A stretch of 64,000 bases of DNA. It comes from Tamarix chinensis (taxonomy: Eukaryota; Streptophyta; Magnoliopsida; Caryophyllales; Tamaricaceae). The notes beneath the pieces are model-generated. The model had not been told where the DNA came from. It saw only the letters and a list, made by a program, of their open reading frames with translations, and did no database searches. Positions 22,508 to 35,495 of the stretch are shown one piece after another. The stretch is taken from NCBI GenBank assembly GCA_030549775.1, contig CM060171.1:140214859-140278858 (forward strand). Reading direction: 5' to 3'. Position 1 is the first letter of the stretch. Each line of letters starts with the position of its first letter. The position numbers and the translations under genes are program-made.

Positions 22508-23691
22508 GTCGCCTCTTCGACTTCGCAATCGGAAGGAAATGATTTTTTAATAAACTGGCCAGTTTTTTATCAAACACATTGATTTTTTTTTGTAAAACTG
22601 ATTTTACTTGATGTAGCTCAGTTTTATCACCGGTTGACAAGTTTTTGATTTATTTTGTGATTTTATTAACTATTTTAATTTCATATTAAATTTTATTTAA
22701 TCATCTGTTATTGCAGATAATTCTAAATAAATTTGCCCACTACTACGATTTTATTAAATTCACGCGATTCGATTTTTATTTAAAATATATTTTCATTTTC
22801 ATCGTATAATTTAATTCTAATATTCTAACTTTATTTTCGATTGAAATTTGTTGTGTGATTACAACATTTATTCGGAGTTATATTTTATTAATGAAAATAA
22901 ATTGGCTTTAAATTATAAAATCTCTTTAGAATAGTAAAATTATTTTAACAATTTATATCTATATCAAATGTTTTCATCTTTGAATTTATTTGTTTTTATA
23001 AATTTGATGACATTTTTGGAGAATTTTAAATTAAAAAATTAATTGCAACTTATTTATTATCTTCTTTCTGAAATTTTTTTTGTCTTTCTCGTTTTAGTTT
23101 AGGGATGATTTTTTTAAATGTGTTAAATCATTTATATTCACTAAAATATTTATAAAAATGCTTTTCTTGATGTATTTTAATCCTAATTTGACATTGCAAT
23201 TTTATTTTAATAATTGTTGCACTTTTTAAAAAAAGAATAATAATGTTTAATTTTATGAGTCATTTGTTTTCTTCGAAAAATTGTTTATCATTTTATACAT
23301 GATGATTTCCATTAAAATTTATCCTAATTAAAATGTCTTTTAAGTTCATATTTTCAAATGCTTATTTTATCTAGGTTATTTTATATATGTATTGTAAAAT
23401 AAAAACTGAACAACTTTCGACCATCAATCCCTTCTTTTATTTCCTTTATCCCTCTTTCCGTTTATTTCTCTAGCGCGAAACCAACTCCTTAAACCCCAAC
23501 CTCCCTCTCCTCCTTCAACCTCCAACATGCAACACCATCATATCAATCACTCTGTCACTATTATTTGTCATCTTATTACTCCACCACCAACACAAGCTTT
23601 TGCAACACACAACAACAACACACGTAACGACACCAACAAGTGCAACACCAGACCAACACAAGTAGGGGAGTAGAGCAAGTTTGTAATAACC
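22508..23691. other. AT-rich intergenic DNA
   Basis: No gene, repeat border or RNA is recognised. Homology to neighbouring elements starts only at 23692. Confidence 0.4.
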
Positions 23692-24699
23692 CCAAATGTC
23701 ACCATAAGAAAAAAAAATGTTAAAATGATTTATGAAAGCCAAAATATAAAATACAGGGATGTTATGCAATATCCAACATAAAGAATGCATTACTTATACC
23801 CAACCCATATCATATATAGAGTTGAAAGTAACTCATACCAAAATTAAGTGTAGAAAACCCTTGATTTAACGATAAAATATTACAAAAAGAGAAATCAAGG
23901 AGATTAAATAAAATACGTTGAAAATAGATTTAAGAGACAAAACTCCCAAAATAGAGCAAAAAAAAAAAACAATCGAATATCACACTACAATTGTACTTAA
24001 TAACCACTCACTACATTCAAATCAATTAACAAAGAACAAAGATAATCAACAATTTGCAAACGTCACAATTTTCTCCCCCAAAATCAATAGGATCAACAGA
24101 ACGCCACAAACGTCATTAATACGTGACATATTGGTATGCAAAGTTACTTAAAAGACAAATCATGTTGCACATTGATCATGATATACATAAATTAAATCAT
24201 GCATGCATGTAATATACCATACTCATCCTTGGATGTATATGAAAAAAGAGACATTACAATCATGTGGTCACAAAACATAGCATCAGAAAATAACATAAAA
24301 TAGAAAATGATAAGGAAACTATAAACATCACAAGAAGAGGGCAAGCATGATACAAGCAACCTAATGGCAATATAAATACTAAACATGCACTATATTCACG
24401 ATATAGGACAACCTAAGGATGCATCCATATTAAAGTCCATACTTAGGTGATCATATATTTTTAGTTACTTAGTCACTTAAGCTCAGAATCCCACTATTTT
24501 TTAGCCAGTGGACTAGTAACACAAACACAACAAACTCTCTAAGGTAGAATGCACCTTGAAAACCATGGGTCTAGACTTATAATCCTTAAGTATGCATACC
24601 CCCTATAAGAGTTGAAACAAACAATACAAAGTAAGTCTAGGTTCATTGCAGTTATCACAACAGCTAAAAAGAAATCCCAAATGAAGTACATTGGTCCTC
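23692..24699 (-). repeat. Old relative of the long LTR family, left piece
   Basis: Starts TGTAATAACCCC and ends in a region with GAGCTCAGAATCCCACTATT...AGCCAGTGG, a diverged form of the branched module. It is interrupted at 24700 by a younger solo LTR. Confidence 0.45.
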
Positions 24700-25192
24700 T
24701 GTAACACCCCAAAATTCACTACTTTTTTTTTACGGAAGTAATTAAAATAGAAATACTTAAAACGTGTGAATCCTGGGGATGTTACCGCCACACTTAGTAC
24801 CAGACCGGTTTACTCCTACCGTTCCAATACTAAGTGCTAAGGCTAAGAAAACAACTCATAAAATTAATAATGGTTCAAATTCATAAATACAAAAATTAAA
24901 CACGCACAAGTACTTATTCAATTCAAACTACGAGAGTTAGTTTTTCAGGGAAGGGAGATAACTCCGAACATAAATTTATTTAGAAGTGCTTAACATAAAT
25001 TAAGGAAAATAGGAAGAAAATCTCAATGGAAGTCCAGCCACGCCACTCTGAAACGGATTCGGCCCAATCATCACTCGACCCCACCTGATGACCCATGGAT
25101 ATCAATCTCATCAAAGTAAACATCTCCTACCTGCACCAAGTCAGATGGGCCTTCTACTCATGGGAATGAGCAGCACCCATGAAACGAGTGAT

Positions 25193-25209
25193 CAGTACGC
25201 TACGTACTG
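25193..25209. other. Conserved 17-bp palindrome of the LTR
   Basis: Perfect copy of CAGTACGCTACGTACTG, identical to 9903-9919. Confidence 0.7.
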
Positions 25210-25403
25210 AGTAAGGTAACCGAGCACTAAGGCCAACACATAATCATATAATCCATGCAGAATAATAAAAGGGAATAATCCAACATAAAAACATAAAGGC
25301 ATATAAACAACAGGTAAAAGTATAAAGGCCCATTTATAGTCCAGATTAATTAGTTAATTAATCTCTGATCGGAAATCGATTCACACCATGCTTTTATCAA
25401 AAT

Positions 25404-25563
25404 CATGTGAGTACAAAATCCCCCACTATTATAGCCGATGGATCGGAGGCGCATAGGGTATCATACCCTAACCACTATTATAGCCGGTGGATCGGAGACA
25501 CATAGGACTACGCGTCCTAACCACTATTCCTAACCGGTGGATCGGTTGGCCTCGTATCACATG
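25404..25563. other. Branched palindromic module, 24700 copy, first
   Basis: Outer stem CATGTGA...TCACATG extended by TAC...GTA. It holds three CC(A/G)C...G(A/G)TGG arms with AGGGTATCATACCCT and AGGACTACGCGTCCT between them. The AGGAC/GTCCT pair is a compensated change from AGGGT/ACCCT. Confidence 0.75.
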
Positions 25564-25624
25564 GTATTCCGCTGTAAGTAATTAATGTCTTTTAGGTATT
25601 TTAACGAAACTCTGGTTTATTTTT

Positions 25625-25780
25625 GTTGAGCTCAGGAACCCCCACTATTGTAACCGGTGGATCGGTTTACGCATAGAGAATCTTGCTCTAACCACTATTA
25701 TAATCGGTGGATCGATCACACATAGGGTAAAAACCCTAACCACTATTCCGAATCGGTGGATCGGTTGGTCCCGTCTCAAC
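25625..25780. other. Branched palindromic module, 24700 copy, second
   Basis: Outer stem GTTGAG...CTCAAC, three CCACTATT...CGGTGG arms, and AGAGAATCTTGCTCT and AGGGTAAAAACCCT hairpins. AGAG/CTCT is another paired change. Confidence 0.75.
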
Positions 25781-25854
25781 CATCTTCCACTTTATGTAAT
25801 TAATATCTTAAGTATCTTATTCGCAATCGTAGCTTCAGACACGCATTACTAACT

Positions 25855-26360
25855 CCATGCAAACCCTAGCTCTTATGCAAACCCTAGCTCTTATGCAAAC
25901 CCTAGCTCCCATGCAAACCCTAGCACCACATAAACCATGCAATCCTGACTCCCATGCAACATACCCCACTTCCATGCGAACCCTAGCTCCCATGCAAACC
26001 CTAGCACCACGTAAACCATGCAATCCTGACTCCCATGCAACATACCCCACTTCCATGCGAACCCTAGCTCCATGTAGACCACTCTTCCACGTAAACTCTA
26101 ACTCTTATGTAACTTACCCTTCTCCCATGTAACCCTAATATTACCATGCAACATACCACATTTCCATGCAAACCCTAATTTCCATGCAACGTACCATACA
26201 TCCACGCAACCCTAATACTACCATGCAACGTACCACACTCCCACGAAATCCTAATATTGCCATGTAACATTAACAACATCACGTGAAACCCTAACACCAT
26301 GCAATATTAATAACATCCCGTGAAACCCTAACACCATGCAATATTAATAATATTGTGTGA
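25855..26360. repeat. AAACCCTA-rich short tandem repeats
   Basis: About 18-bp units built on CATGCAAACCCTAGCTC, with an 81-bp higher-order repeat (25901 and 25982), decaying to the right. AAACCCTA is the plant telo-box and telomere unit, but here it is spaced, not head-to-tail. The frames rich in Met/Gln/Pro here are artefacts. The same region in copies P and Q shows the same words. Confidence 0.8.
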
Positions 26361-27076
26361 ACCCTAACATGCATGTCTCAAGGCCAAATTACATATTATC
26401 ACATATAAATAAAGCACATGTCATATAACACCCCAAGATCATACGTGGACTCCACATCATATCATATATATAACATAAATAATAATGATAGACATATGAT
26501 ACATAGCATGCGAATCACATAATGCATATAAGCACACAAAAGGCCTTAGCATCCCTTACCTAAAACGTCACCGGTCTTGGTGCACGCTTCTATTCCACTT
26601 GAGGGATTTGATTGGGTTTGCCTTGAGTTGGAGGATGAAGGTGGCACCGACGATGGTTCCCGGAGGTGGCCGAAAAATGGGTCTAAGGGGGCTAAAAATT
26701 AGGAAAATGGGTGATGGAGAGGAAGAAAATTAAAATAATTATATGGGGCTGTAGAGGATAATTAGTAGGAGTTAATAGTTGGTTTAATAGGTGTTAGAAG
26801 TGGCGGATGTGGCGGTGGACGGTGGTTCACTATCTCGGGGTCAAGATTCTTGTCGAATCAACTAGCCAACTTTGGATGATTATAGAAGCTTGCACATGAT
26901 GAATCGAGGAATAAGGTTAGTTTAGTTAATTATATAGTATTGCAGGGAAAAGATTGGTAGCAAGAGAAGGTGTTGAAGTTGGCCGGGGGAGGAGATAATG
27001 GCGTCTAATGGGGCGGTGGCAGGCAGATCTCTCTTAGGGTTTTCGAGAAGAAGAAGTCTCGAAAACATCCACCATT

Positions 27077-27090
27077 AGGCTATTTATAGA
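27077..27090 (-). promoter_or_regulatory. Probable LTR TATA box, 24700 copy
   Basis: The minus strand reads CTATAAATAGCC, 900 bp from the LTR start at 27990. Confidence 0.5.
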
Positions 27091-27995
27091 GTTTAGATGG
27101 GTTATTAGGGTTTTGGGGTTCGCCTGGATGGTATTTATTGCTAGGGTTTTGGTGGCCGGTGACAGAAATTGGCCGGCGTTAGTTTGGGTCGGGGTCAAAC
27201 TTTCGCGAAGCAAAAGAGAGGAAACGAGTGGGAGTTGAGGATAATCGGTTGTTCCAAGTCAAAGTGCGAGTCAAGAGGAAGAAAAAGAGGGGTGAATCGG
27301 CCGGTCAAATTCATCGTGGCCGGCGCCGCCATTTTCGGGCTGGAAGTTGCAGGCTGCGTCGACGGAGGAGAAGGGAGGAAGAAGGAAGGAGAAGGGAGGT
27401 GGACCGGTAAGCCGGGAAGGAAAAGAAAAAGGAGAACCGGGCCGGTCGCGCCGGTTAGTTTGGTCATTAAATGAGACGCAGCGTCTCATCCGAAAATGAG
27501 TCGAAACGCGGCGTTGAATCTCCGCATAAGGATGCAACAGCGCTAGGCCGCGGAGGAAGGAGAAGAGAAGGAGAAGGTGGGTTGGGTCGCGCCAGGCCCA
27601 ACCGGCGGAAGAAGAGAAGGAGAAAAAGAAAAAGGAGAAAAGAAAAAGAAAAAGGAAAGGAAGAAAAGAAAAAGAAAGGAAAAAAATTTAGGTTTTGGGT
27701 TTGAATAAATTAATTTGAATAATTTAGGTATCTAAAATAAAATATTTATTTAAAATAATATTAAATTTTCTTTTTAGGCTAATTTAGGTTTTTTTTTAAA
27801 AAATATTTCTCCTAAATTCCTTTTTAAATAACAAAAGTCAAATTTTTCTTCTAAAAAAAATATTTATAAATTCCTATTAATTTGCCCTAAATAAATCCCT
27901 CTTATTCCAAATAAAGTAATAAAATAAACTAATTTCTTAATAAATCCTTATTTAGTAGTATATCTAAGTAAATAATTCTAGGGCATTTCATCCTC

Positions 27996-29477
27996 ACTCA
28001 TGTGTGACACCCTCCAAATTTTGGAACTTAAAATTTTCATTTTAAAGAGTTAATTACGGAATCCAAAACACAAAATATGGCGGTGTCATGATGGATCCAA
28101 CATAGATGAGGCACTCCATATGTCTAATCTATATTAGATGCAAGGAAAAAGTAAAATCGCACCTAGAAATTAGAAGTAGGAAGTACTTGATTCCACTGCG
28201 ATACAAGATACAAAGTAGTGAGAAGGAAGTATGTATAATGAAAATAAAGGACTAAGAGTCCATAGAGAGATAGAGACATTCGGATAACCATACCCTACAC
28301 CAATCCAATTAGCTCTCACTAAAGGCAGGCACATTAAAAAAAAATCAATCAACAATCATCTGCAAAATAAGGTAGATATACTCATGGGAATGAACAACAT
28401 CCATGAAAAGTATAATCAGTATGTTATGTATTGAGTAAGGTAACAATATAACCAAAGTAAGGTTACATAAAATAATAAACATATATGTGTGTTAACATAA
28501 AGCAATGTAAGGTAAATAATGATTTTAGAGCTCATTGTTAGATACAGATAAGATTAATAATTTTATGTACATTGAGTTTAAGGACCCCATTATTCTTAAT
28601 ATAGTGGAACATACTAATGCACCTCTCAAGACAAAATACACATGAGCTACTATTATTGTCTAATGGAATAGACCCAATATATACCAGATCATCATGCTAT
28701 TAACCACTATTCTTAAAATGTTAGAATGAACAAAGGGACCTCTTAAGGTAAAATACACTCGAGCCATTATTATCATCCGATAGAACGAACACAACACCTC
28801 GGTCTTGACTCACGTAATTTTTCCTTTCCGTAATTAATGTCTTATCCATGAATACTTATCTTATACTCATACTCTTATTTATTTTGAGTTTAGATCCCTG
28901 CTATTCTTAATCAGTAGAATGGGTTGATGCACCTATCAGGACACGACGCTTGTGATCCACTATTATCGTCCGATGGAACAAACACACAATACCTTAACCC
29001 AACTCATGTGATATTTCACTTTAAGTTATTAGTGTCTTATTCTTTAGTTTTTTATATCAAGATCATAATGAAGGACTCATTTAGATATGCATAAATTATA
29101 ATTTAAAAAACTAAAGACACAACCACATAGTTATGGGGGCATTCCCCAAGGAAAATGTCATAATTTTTCTAATAAAACCAAATTTCACATTATAAGCATA
29201 ACCCCTTCCATACTACTCATTTATCCACTAGTTTTATCACAACTTCCTCAAATATTATTAGTATTATCAACATACCGAAAAACCAAGGTCTAATTCTAAT
29301 ATCTTACACATGTGATAATGATCCTATCTCTAATGTTACTATTTACAACACCTACAAAACCCTAATTTCACTAGTTAGGTATTTTTTTCATAATGATCAT
29401 ATAATCACCAAACTTAATATACATTCTTAAAATGTCAATATTAACAACATATATGAAAATCAAGGTCTAAATACAAC
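27996..29477 (-). repeat. Old relative of the long LTR family, 28.0-29.5 kb
   Basis: From 28003 the sequence TGTGACACCCTCCAAATTTT opens a diverged terminal block. GGGAATGAACAACATCCATG and CAGTATGTTATGTATTGAG (a decayed palindrome) follow, and then module-like arrays with ACTATTATTGTCTAATGG units at 28590-28990. Nothing codes for protein. The right border is set by the next terminus at 29478. Confidence 0.5.
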
Positions 29478-30582
29478 TATAACATGCCCAAAAATCTCAA
29501 CTGAAAATTTTCATTTTGAGCGGAAGCGTATTATCAAATATCTGGTGTTACCATTGTAATTGACATAAGTCTGGCTTACTATACCATCCATACATCAATC
29601 AAAAGGAAAAACAATAAGAAATTAAAACATGATAAACAGAAATTGAGGAAACTTTCATAAATACTAGATAAAAGTTTGGAGGTTTACTCTAGGTATAATA
29701 ATCTAAAATATAAAAAGTGATACCATGGATCTAAGAATCCAAAAAGGTATTTGGTCAGAACAAACATTCGAATAACATGACTTTATGCCCATAACCCTGA
29801 TACCAAAATCACTCCTCCACATCTAAATCACCAAAGGGTACAAACTCGTCTACTAGGTCTATAACACTCCCAAAATTCACTACTGAAAAATCTTATTTTA
29901 TTAAAAGAATTAGCAGAAGCGAAATAACAAAACTGTGAATTCTAGGGATATTACCGCCACACTTAGTAGTTAGTACCAGACTGGTTCACTCCTACCGTTC
30001 CAGTACCAAGTGCTAAGGCTGAAGAGGATTATCGTCAAACACGAGTCGATACTTAAAATATGAATTCATAAAAGAACTATGAAGTTCATAATATAGAAAT
30101 CAGAGTACGCGTAAAAAGGTTCACAATCTAAGGAGTACAAAATTAAAGTTCCCAAAGGAACAAAAAGTAAAGTGTGATAAAACATAACTAAAATAAAATG
30201 ATACAGGGTAAATGAAATGAAAAGGAGAATCTGGCCAAGCCGCTCTTAGTCCCCAGACCAAGTCTAGACTCAACTCTCAGCCCGGCCCGATGCCTCGTAA
30301 GTGTCGTAGGTATCAAAGATATCATCTCTTACCTGCACAAACTCAGGTGGACCCTCTGCTCGTGGGAATGAGCAGCATCCATAAAATGGGACGTCATTAC
30401 GCTACGTACTGAGCAAGGTAACCATGAAGCTAAGGCCAAACATATAAGGCATATAACACAAGCATGAACATATAGACAACATATAACAATACAGATAATA
30501 AAGGTCGAGCTATAGTCTAGATAAACTTATTCTTTAGATATCTAGTCAATATATTCATTTCACACCATACTCTTTATCAATC

Positions 30583-30739
30583 CATGCGAGTGTGGGAACC
30601 CCACTATTATAGCCGATGGATCGGAAACATACAGGGTAGAATGCTCTTGACCACTATTTTTGTCGATCGATCGGTCTCCAGAGTAAAGTGCTCCTAGCCA
30701 ATATTATGTCGGTGGATCGGTCTAGCCTCGACTCTCATG
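30583..30739. other. Branched palindromic module, 29860 copy, first
   Basis: Outer stem CATGCGAGT...ACTCTCATG (one mismatch in nine) around three decayed CCA(C/A)...TGG-type arms. One middle arm is changed to CGATCGATCG. Confidence 0.6.
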
Positions 30740-30799
30740 GTGTTCTACTGTAATTACAAAGTATCTTTCCCATGATTTATTATAACTTAGTGTTTGGTT

Positions 30800-30957
30800 T
30801 ATTGAGCTCGAGATCCCCCACTTGTGTATCCAGTGGATAAAAAACGTACATGGTAGAACACTCCTGACCATTATTATATGCCGGTGGATTGGTCTTTAGG
30901 GCACCCCGACACCTAGCCACTATTATGTAAGTGGATTGGTCTAAGTCCGGCTCAATA
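30800..30957. other. Branched palindromic module, 29860 copy, second
   Basis: Outer stem TATTGAGC...GCTCAATA is perfect over 8 bp and differs from GTTGAGC/GCTCAAC of copy P by a paired change. Three CCA(C/T)...GTGG arms lie inside. Confidence 0.65.
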
Positions 30958-32584
30958 ATCTTCCTCTTTAAATGTTAGTATCTTATTTGATAAAATTTTC
31001 ACCCTTGGCATGCATGTCACCAACCTTCTACTTCTATCCTCCTAACAAGGCCCGTCCCATATCTTGAGACATCTGCCCCTCCTGTCACACCTCGACATCT
31101 ATTCCTTCTTCCATTTACTCATAACGAAAACCTAAATCCTAAGGGTGTGGGTTAAGGCCCATCACATTATGACATCCAAACCTACTTACTACCACTCTCT
31201 AGGGTTTTCCCTTGAAACCCTAATTGGACCTATGTGGCCCATCCTTCCGCTGACTTACACTACTATTATTTCTTTTATCGCCTAACACCTCATCTCATTT
31301 ATATTCAACCTAAATCATATCACTTTACTCACCAATTACACATGTGACCGTGAAACCCTAGTTGGCTACTCCAAACCCTAGCACCTTTCTTCCCCCACAA
31401 GTCACCTCTCCATTCTTCACCTAACATCTCTTCTTTCCCATGGCACCCATACTCATCCCTCATTTAATAAGTTTCCACTCTTATCCCATACTCCACTCTT
31501 CCTCAATTATGTTTACTTTCACATTCCCCCTCAGATTAGGGTTTCCTCCCAAACCCTAACAGGTCCTCTATACTCCCTTATACCAACCTACGTACTATTT
31601 TTCATCCCAAGTCTCCAATCACTCCACAACTCTCCCCTTACCTTACTTACACCCTAAGATAACTTTTCTAACGTAAATATCATCCCCATGTAGACTCCAT
31701 CCATCCCATGAAAACCCTATAAATTTCTCATGCAAGATTCACATCACGCAGTCATTTTGATCATAACCTCCTTTTTCCCCCTCACGATCATGAGATAATT
31801 AGGTCAATCTCATGTCCCCTTAGTCAACTCACTTCCCATTCTTTCCTTTTTATCCTTCCACCCCATATTATATTATTAAACATCATAGCATGCATGTCCT
31901 AGAGGTTCACATTATATAACATCATAAGTACAACATATATAATCATTATACACATGCCATGAGGAAATCACATAAGCATACCTCGACTCCAAGCTACGCT
32001 ACAGATAATTAGTCATTATAATCATAAAGTACACAAAATGGCATATCACATGGTACACAAGGAACATAATACACACATAGTTGTCATTAGCCACATCCCT
32101 ACCTAATACAACACCGATTTTGGAGCACGTTCCTACGCCTCCTTAGGGTTTTGACTTGATTCACCTATAAGAGGAAAATAGTATAAGTTAACTTCCCTCT
32201 TACCAAAATTACCATTATTCCTACCTTACCCTTATTATAACCTACTATTATGTATAATAATGATAATGGTAGTTTTATAAGTAAAAGTAGGGTTATTATT
32301 CTTAAAGTAGCTAATCATGCTACTACTAATCAAAATAGGTCTTAGTAGCTGCAACGATTTATATTAAAGTAATTATAGTGATACTTTTATTATTAAAGGT
32401 AATAGCTTCAATATTATTATTAATAATAGTAGTAGTAGTTGTAGTGATAATACTAATATCAACCCAAATCCTAGTAATAATAATAATAGTGATATTAGTA
32501 ATACAAAAGTAGTGACCATAATGATACAAATAATAATAATGCTAGTAGTGATAGTAAGGTAAGTGATATATGAAATATTAACAA

Positions 32585-32812
32585 TAATGACAAGGTAATA
32601 ATAATAATAATAACAACAACAACAACAACAACAACAATAATAATAATAATAATGTTAAGAGTAGTACTAATAATAATCGAAATGGTAATAGTGATATGCG
32701 GATTCAAATATTTACAATAATAATAAAAGTGATTGTATGCCAAGGTTAGTATTAATAATAATAGTAGTAATAATAATAGTAATAATAATAATAATAGTAG
32801 TAATAATAATAG

Positions 32813-32843
<31 letters not shown>

Positions 32844-32928
32844 AAGAATAATGATAATCATAATAATAATAAGGTTGTCGACCCTTAATAATAATAATAT
32901 TAGTTAGAATAATTCTGAAGTTAGGTTA

Positions 32929-33012
<84 letters not shown>

Positions 33013-33025
33013 ATTAATACTACTA
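32585..33025. repeat. AAT/AAC/GAT trinucleotide tract, 29860 copy
   Basis: Runs of AAT and AAC at 32596-32655, AAT/AGT at 32750-32880 and AAT then GAT at 32935-33012. Homopolymeric Ile, Val and Met frames arise from it. Confidence 0.9.
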
Positions 33026-33646
33026 AAATTTACTAACACTTGAAAAAAAAAGGGTTTAAGGGTTGGGGAGGTTAGAGTACCACCTAGGGATGGTGGCGGC
33101 ACCAACGATGATGATGGTGGAGGGAGAAGAGAGATGGAGAGGTGGTTGTCTATGCTAGGAGAGAGGGAATGAGGAGGTGATTGAGGTGGTGGTGGGTGCC
33201 TCGGGTGGAGAGGGTTGGAGTGGAGGTGGTAGTGCAGCCAAACGGGGTGGCACACAATGGCGGATGTGGTGGCTGAAGGTGGTGGAGGTAGGAGAAGGGA
33301 GAAGGAGAGAGAGGCAGGGAACAGGGGAGGAATGGGGAGGTATAGGAAGCTCCTTTGGTTATTCTGGAGGGTAGGGTTTTTTTGTGGCGGAATAGGCAGC
33401 GGATGGTGGTGCGAAGGGCGGCGGTGGTCGAGGTGAGTTGATTGGGAGGTGAACTTTGCACAGTCGGGATGACTCGTGCAGGGAAAATATAGGACAGAGG
33501 AAGGAGTAGTTTAGTAGAGGGTGATACAAGAAACGGTTCTATTTGTGGTTTGGGCAACGGTGATGAGTCGGTCAACTAATCGGGAGGTAGCGCAAAGGGG
33601 GATTGCTGGGCTACGAAAAGGAATCTGATTTTGGGGCTGCTTATAA

Positions 33647-33658
33647 GGTATATATAGG
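33647..33658 (-). promoter_or_regulatory. Probable LTR TATA box, 29860 copy
   Basis: The minus strand reads CCTATATATACC, 860 bp from the LTR start at 34518. Confidence 0.5.
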
Positions 33659-35303
33659 CTAATTGGAGGGGAAACAATAGAGGGGGAAGAGGAAAAGAGA
33701 GGGCAGGTAAGGCAAGACCACTGACCGATGGCGGCAGGTGGCGTAGGTCTTCCATGGCAAGGGGTGTTTGGTCGAGGGAGAAGAAAAGGAAAGGGACAAG
33801 CGTGTGTGAGGATGGAGGAGTGTTGGATGGGTTGAAAATGGGAAAGAAAATGACGAGGGGAGAGGGAAAGGATGGCTGGTTGGTGGTTGGTGGTGGTCGA
33901 CAAGATTAAGGCCGCAGATCGGGGTTGTTGGTCGCGCAAGGGGGAGGAAGGAGAAGGGGCTGGACTAGGCGGTCCGAGGAGGAAAGAAAAGAAAAAGGAG
34001 AGAGCCAATCAGGCTAGGCAATGGGTGAAGAAAAAAGGAGCGCATACAGGCCTAGGCTACGCTGAAGGAGAAAGGGAAAGAAGGGGAAATTAGGCCAAGG
34101 GGGGCTGGCCCAATCGGGGAAAAAGGGAAGAAAAGAAGGGAGAAAGGAGGGAAAAGAAAGAAAAAGGAGAAAAGAAGGAGAAAAGGGGGGAAAGGAAAAA
34201 GGAAAAATAATGGGTTGGTTGGGTGTTTAGGTTATTTTGGTATTCTTGATTATTCAAAATAATAATAACATATAAAAATAATAATAATAATTAAATTCCT
34301 TTTGAGGTTAATTTGGGATAGTTTAAATAATTTTTTCCCTAATATCCATTTTAATTTGTAAAATGCCCCAATTTTTCCTAATTAAATTATATATTATTAT
34401 CTTCTTGATTTGCCTTAATTAATACCCTTTATTTTAATATAATAGTTTATTTAATTAATTTCCCTAATAAATCCTTATTTTTCCATAATTTCCTAAAGAA
34501 GGGTTTTGGGGTATTTCAAGGTCAACCTTAACTTGCATAAGGACATATGGGTCGTCTACTTTTGGGAATGAGCAACACCCATAAAATGGATGATCATTTC
34601 GCTACGAACTAAGTAAGTTAATGGTATAGTAGAAGCAGTATTACACATAATACATGAGTTTACATCAGATAGTAAGCATACGTAAGATAATATAAAATAG
34701 TGCTAGGTGGATACCGATTTCAAGTATCACTATATAAATATATCATATTCGAATCTTTTATCTATGTTGAGTTCAGGGAACCCACTATTATTAACTAGTG
34801 AAATGGTTTGTAACATTTCTTAGGGACAAAATGTAACACCCCCAAATTTACTACTGAAAAATTTTGTTTACTTTTAAAGGAGTTTAGCGAAAGCAAGCAT
34901 AAAAAACTGTAAATCCGGGGGTTTTACCGCCACACTTAGTACCAGATCGATTCATGCCTACCGACCCGATACTAAGTGCTAAGGCTAAAAAGAATAGAAC
35001 CAAAACAAATCATTCGTAAAGCATAAGTTTTACGGAATCAGAGTGCGAAAGTCAAAAGTTACATTCTGAAGTACAGTTTAAAAATTCCAAATGTCAGAGG
35101 ACTTAAAATAACGGAATAACAAAGTACGATAATGCAAAGAAACAAGATAGGGGAAGTTCTCTAGCCACGTCACTCTCGGCCCCCCAAGCTAGATCCAGAC
35201 TCAACTCTCAGCCCTGAAAATGCCACAGACATCGTCCCCTACCTGCAAAACTCAGATAGGACTTCTGCTCGTGGGAATGAGCAGCACCCATGAAACGGGT
35301 GAT

Positions 35304-35320
35304 CAGTACGCTACGTACTG
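35304..35320. other. Conserved 17-bp palindrome of the LTR
   Basis: Perfect CAGTACGCTACGTACTG. Confidence 0.7.
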
Positions 35321-35495
35321 AGTAAGGGAACAAACGCACTAAGGCCCACATGCACAGAAATACATGAACAAGCAGACATAGTATGTGAATAATAAACAAT
35401 AACACATATGAACAATGCTGGTTATGAATCAGATAACTTTCTCATAAGATCTCAGACAATTATAACGATTCACATCATAGTCTTTATCGATCCAT

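Larger units (their letters stand above)
24700..27990 (-). mobile_element. Complete solo LTR of the long family, 3,291 bp
   Basis: The plus strand begins TGTAACACCCCAAAATTCAC and ends GGGCATTTCA (TG...CA), with the perfect 5-bp target duplication TCCTC at 24695-24699 and 27991-27995. Blocks run in the same order as in 29860-34518: terminal block, CAGTACG palindrome, two branched modules, AAACCCTA repeats, ACCGGTCTTGG block, GC-rich part, TATA box, AT-rich end. The trinucleotide tract is absent, which explains much of the shorter length. There are no gag or pol motifs. Strand is inferred from the TATA box (27077-27090). It may belong to a Ty3/gypsy (Tekay-like) lineage; that is only a guess from the terminal style. 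Confidence 0.85.
29860..34518 (-). mobile_element. Complete solo LTR of the long family, 4,659 bp
   Basis: The plus strand begins TATAACACTCCC (first G mutated) and ends TTTTGGGGTATTTCA. A perfect 5-bp target duplication AGGTC sits at 29855-29859 and 34519-34523. It holds all family blocks in order, including both branched modules, an AAT/GAT tract, the GC-rich part, the TATA box at 33647 and a purine-rich stretch to 34210. One terminal set and no gag, pol or internal primer site indicate a solo LTR. The length is exceptional for an LTR, comparable only to the largest plant gypsy LTRs. Strand is inferred from the TATA box, 860 bp from the 34518 end. Confidence 0.87.

Noticed and set aside
25835..26132. 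Met/Gln/Pro repeat protein
   Set aside because: Translation of CATGCAAACCCTAG repeats within a solo LTR.
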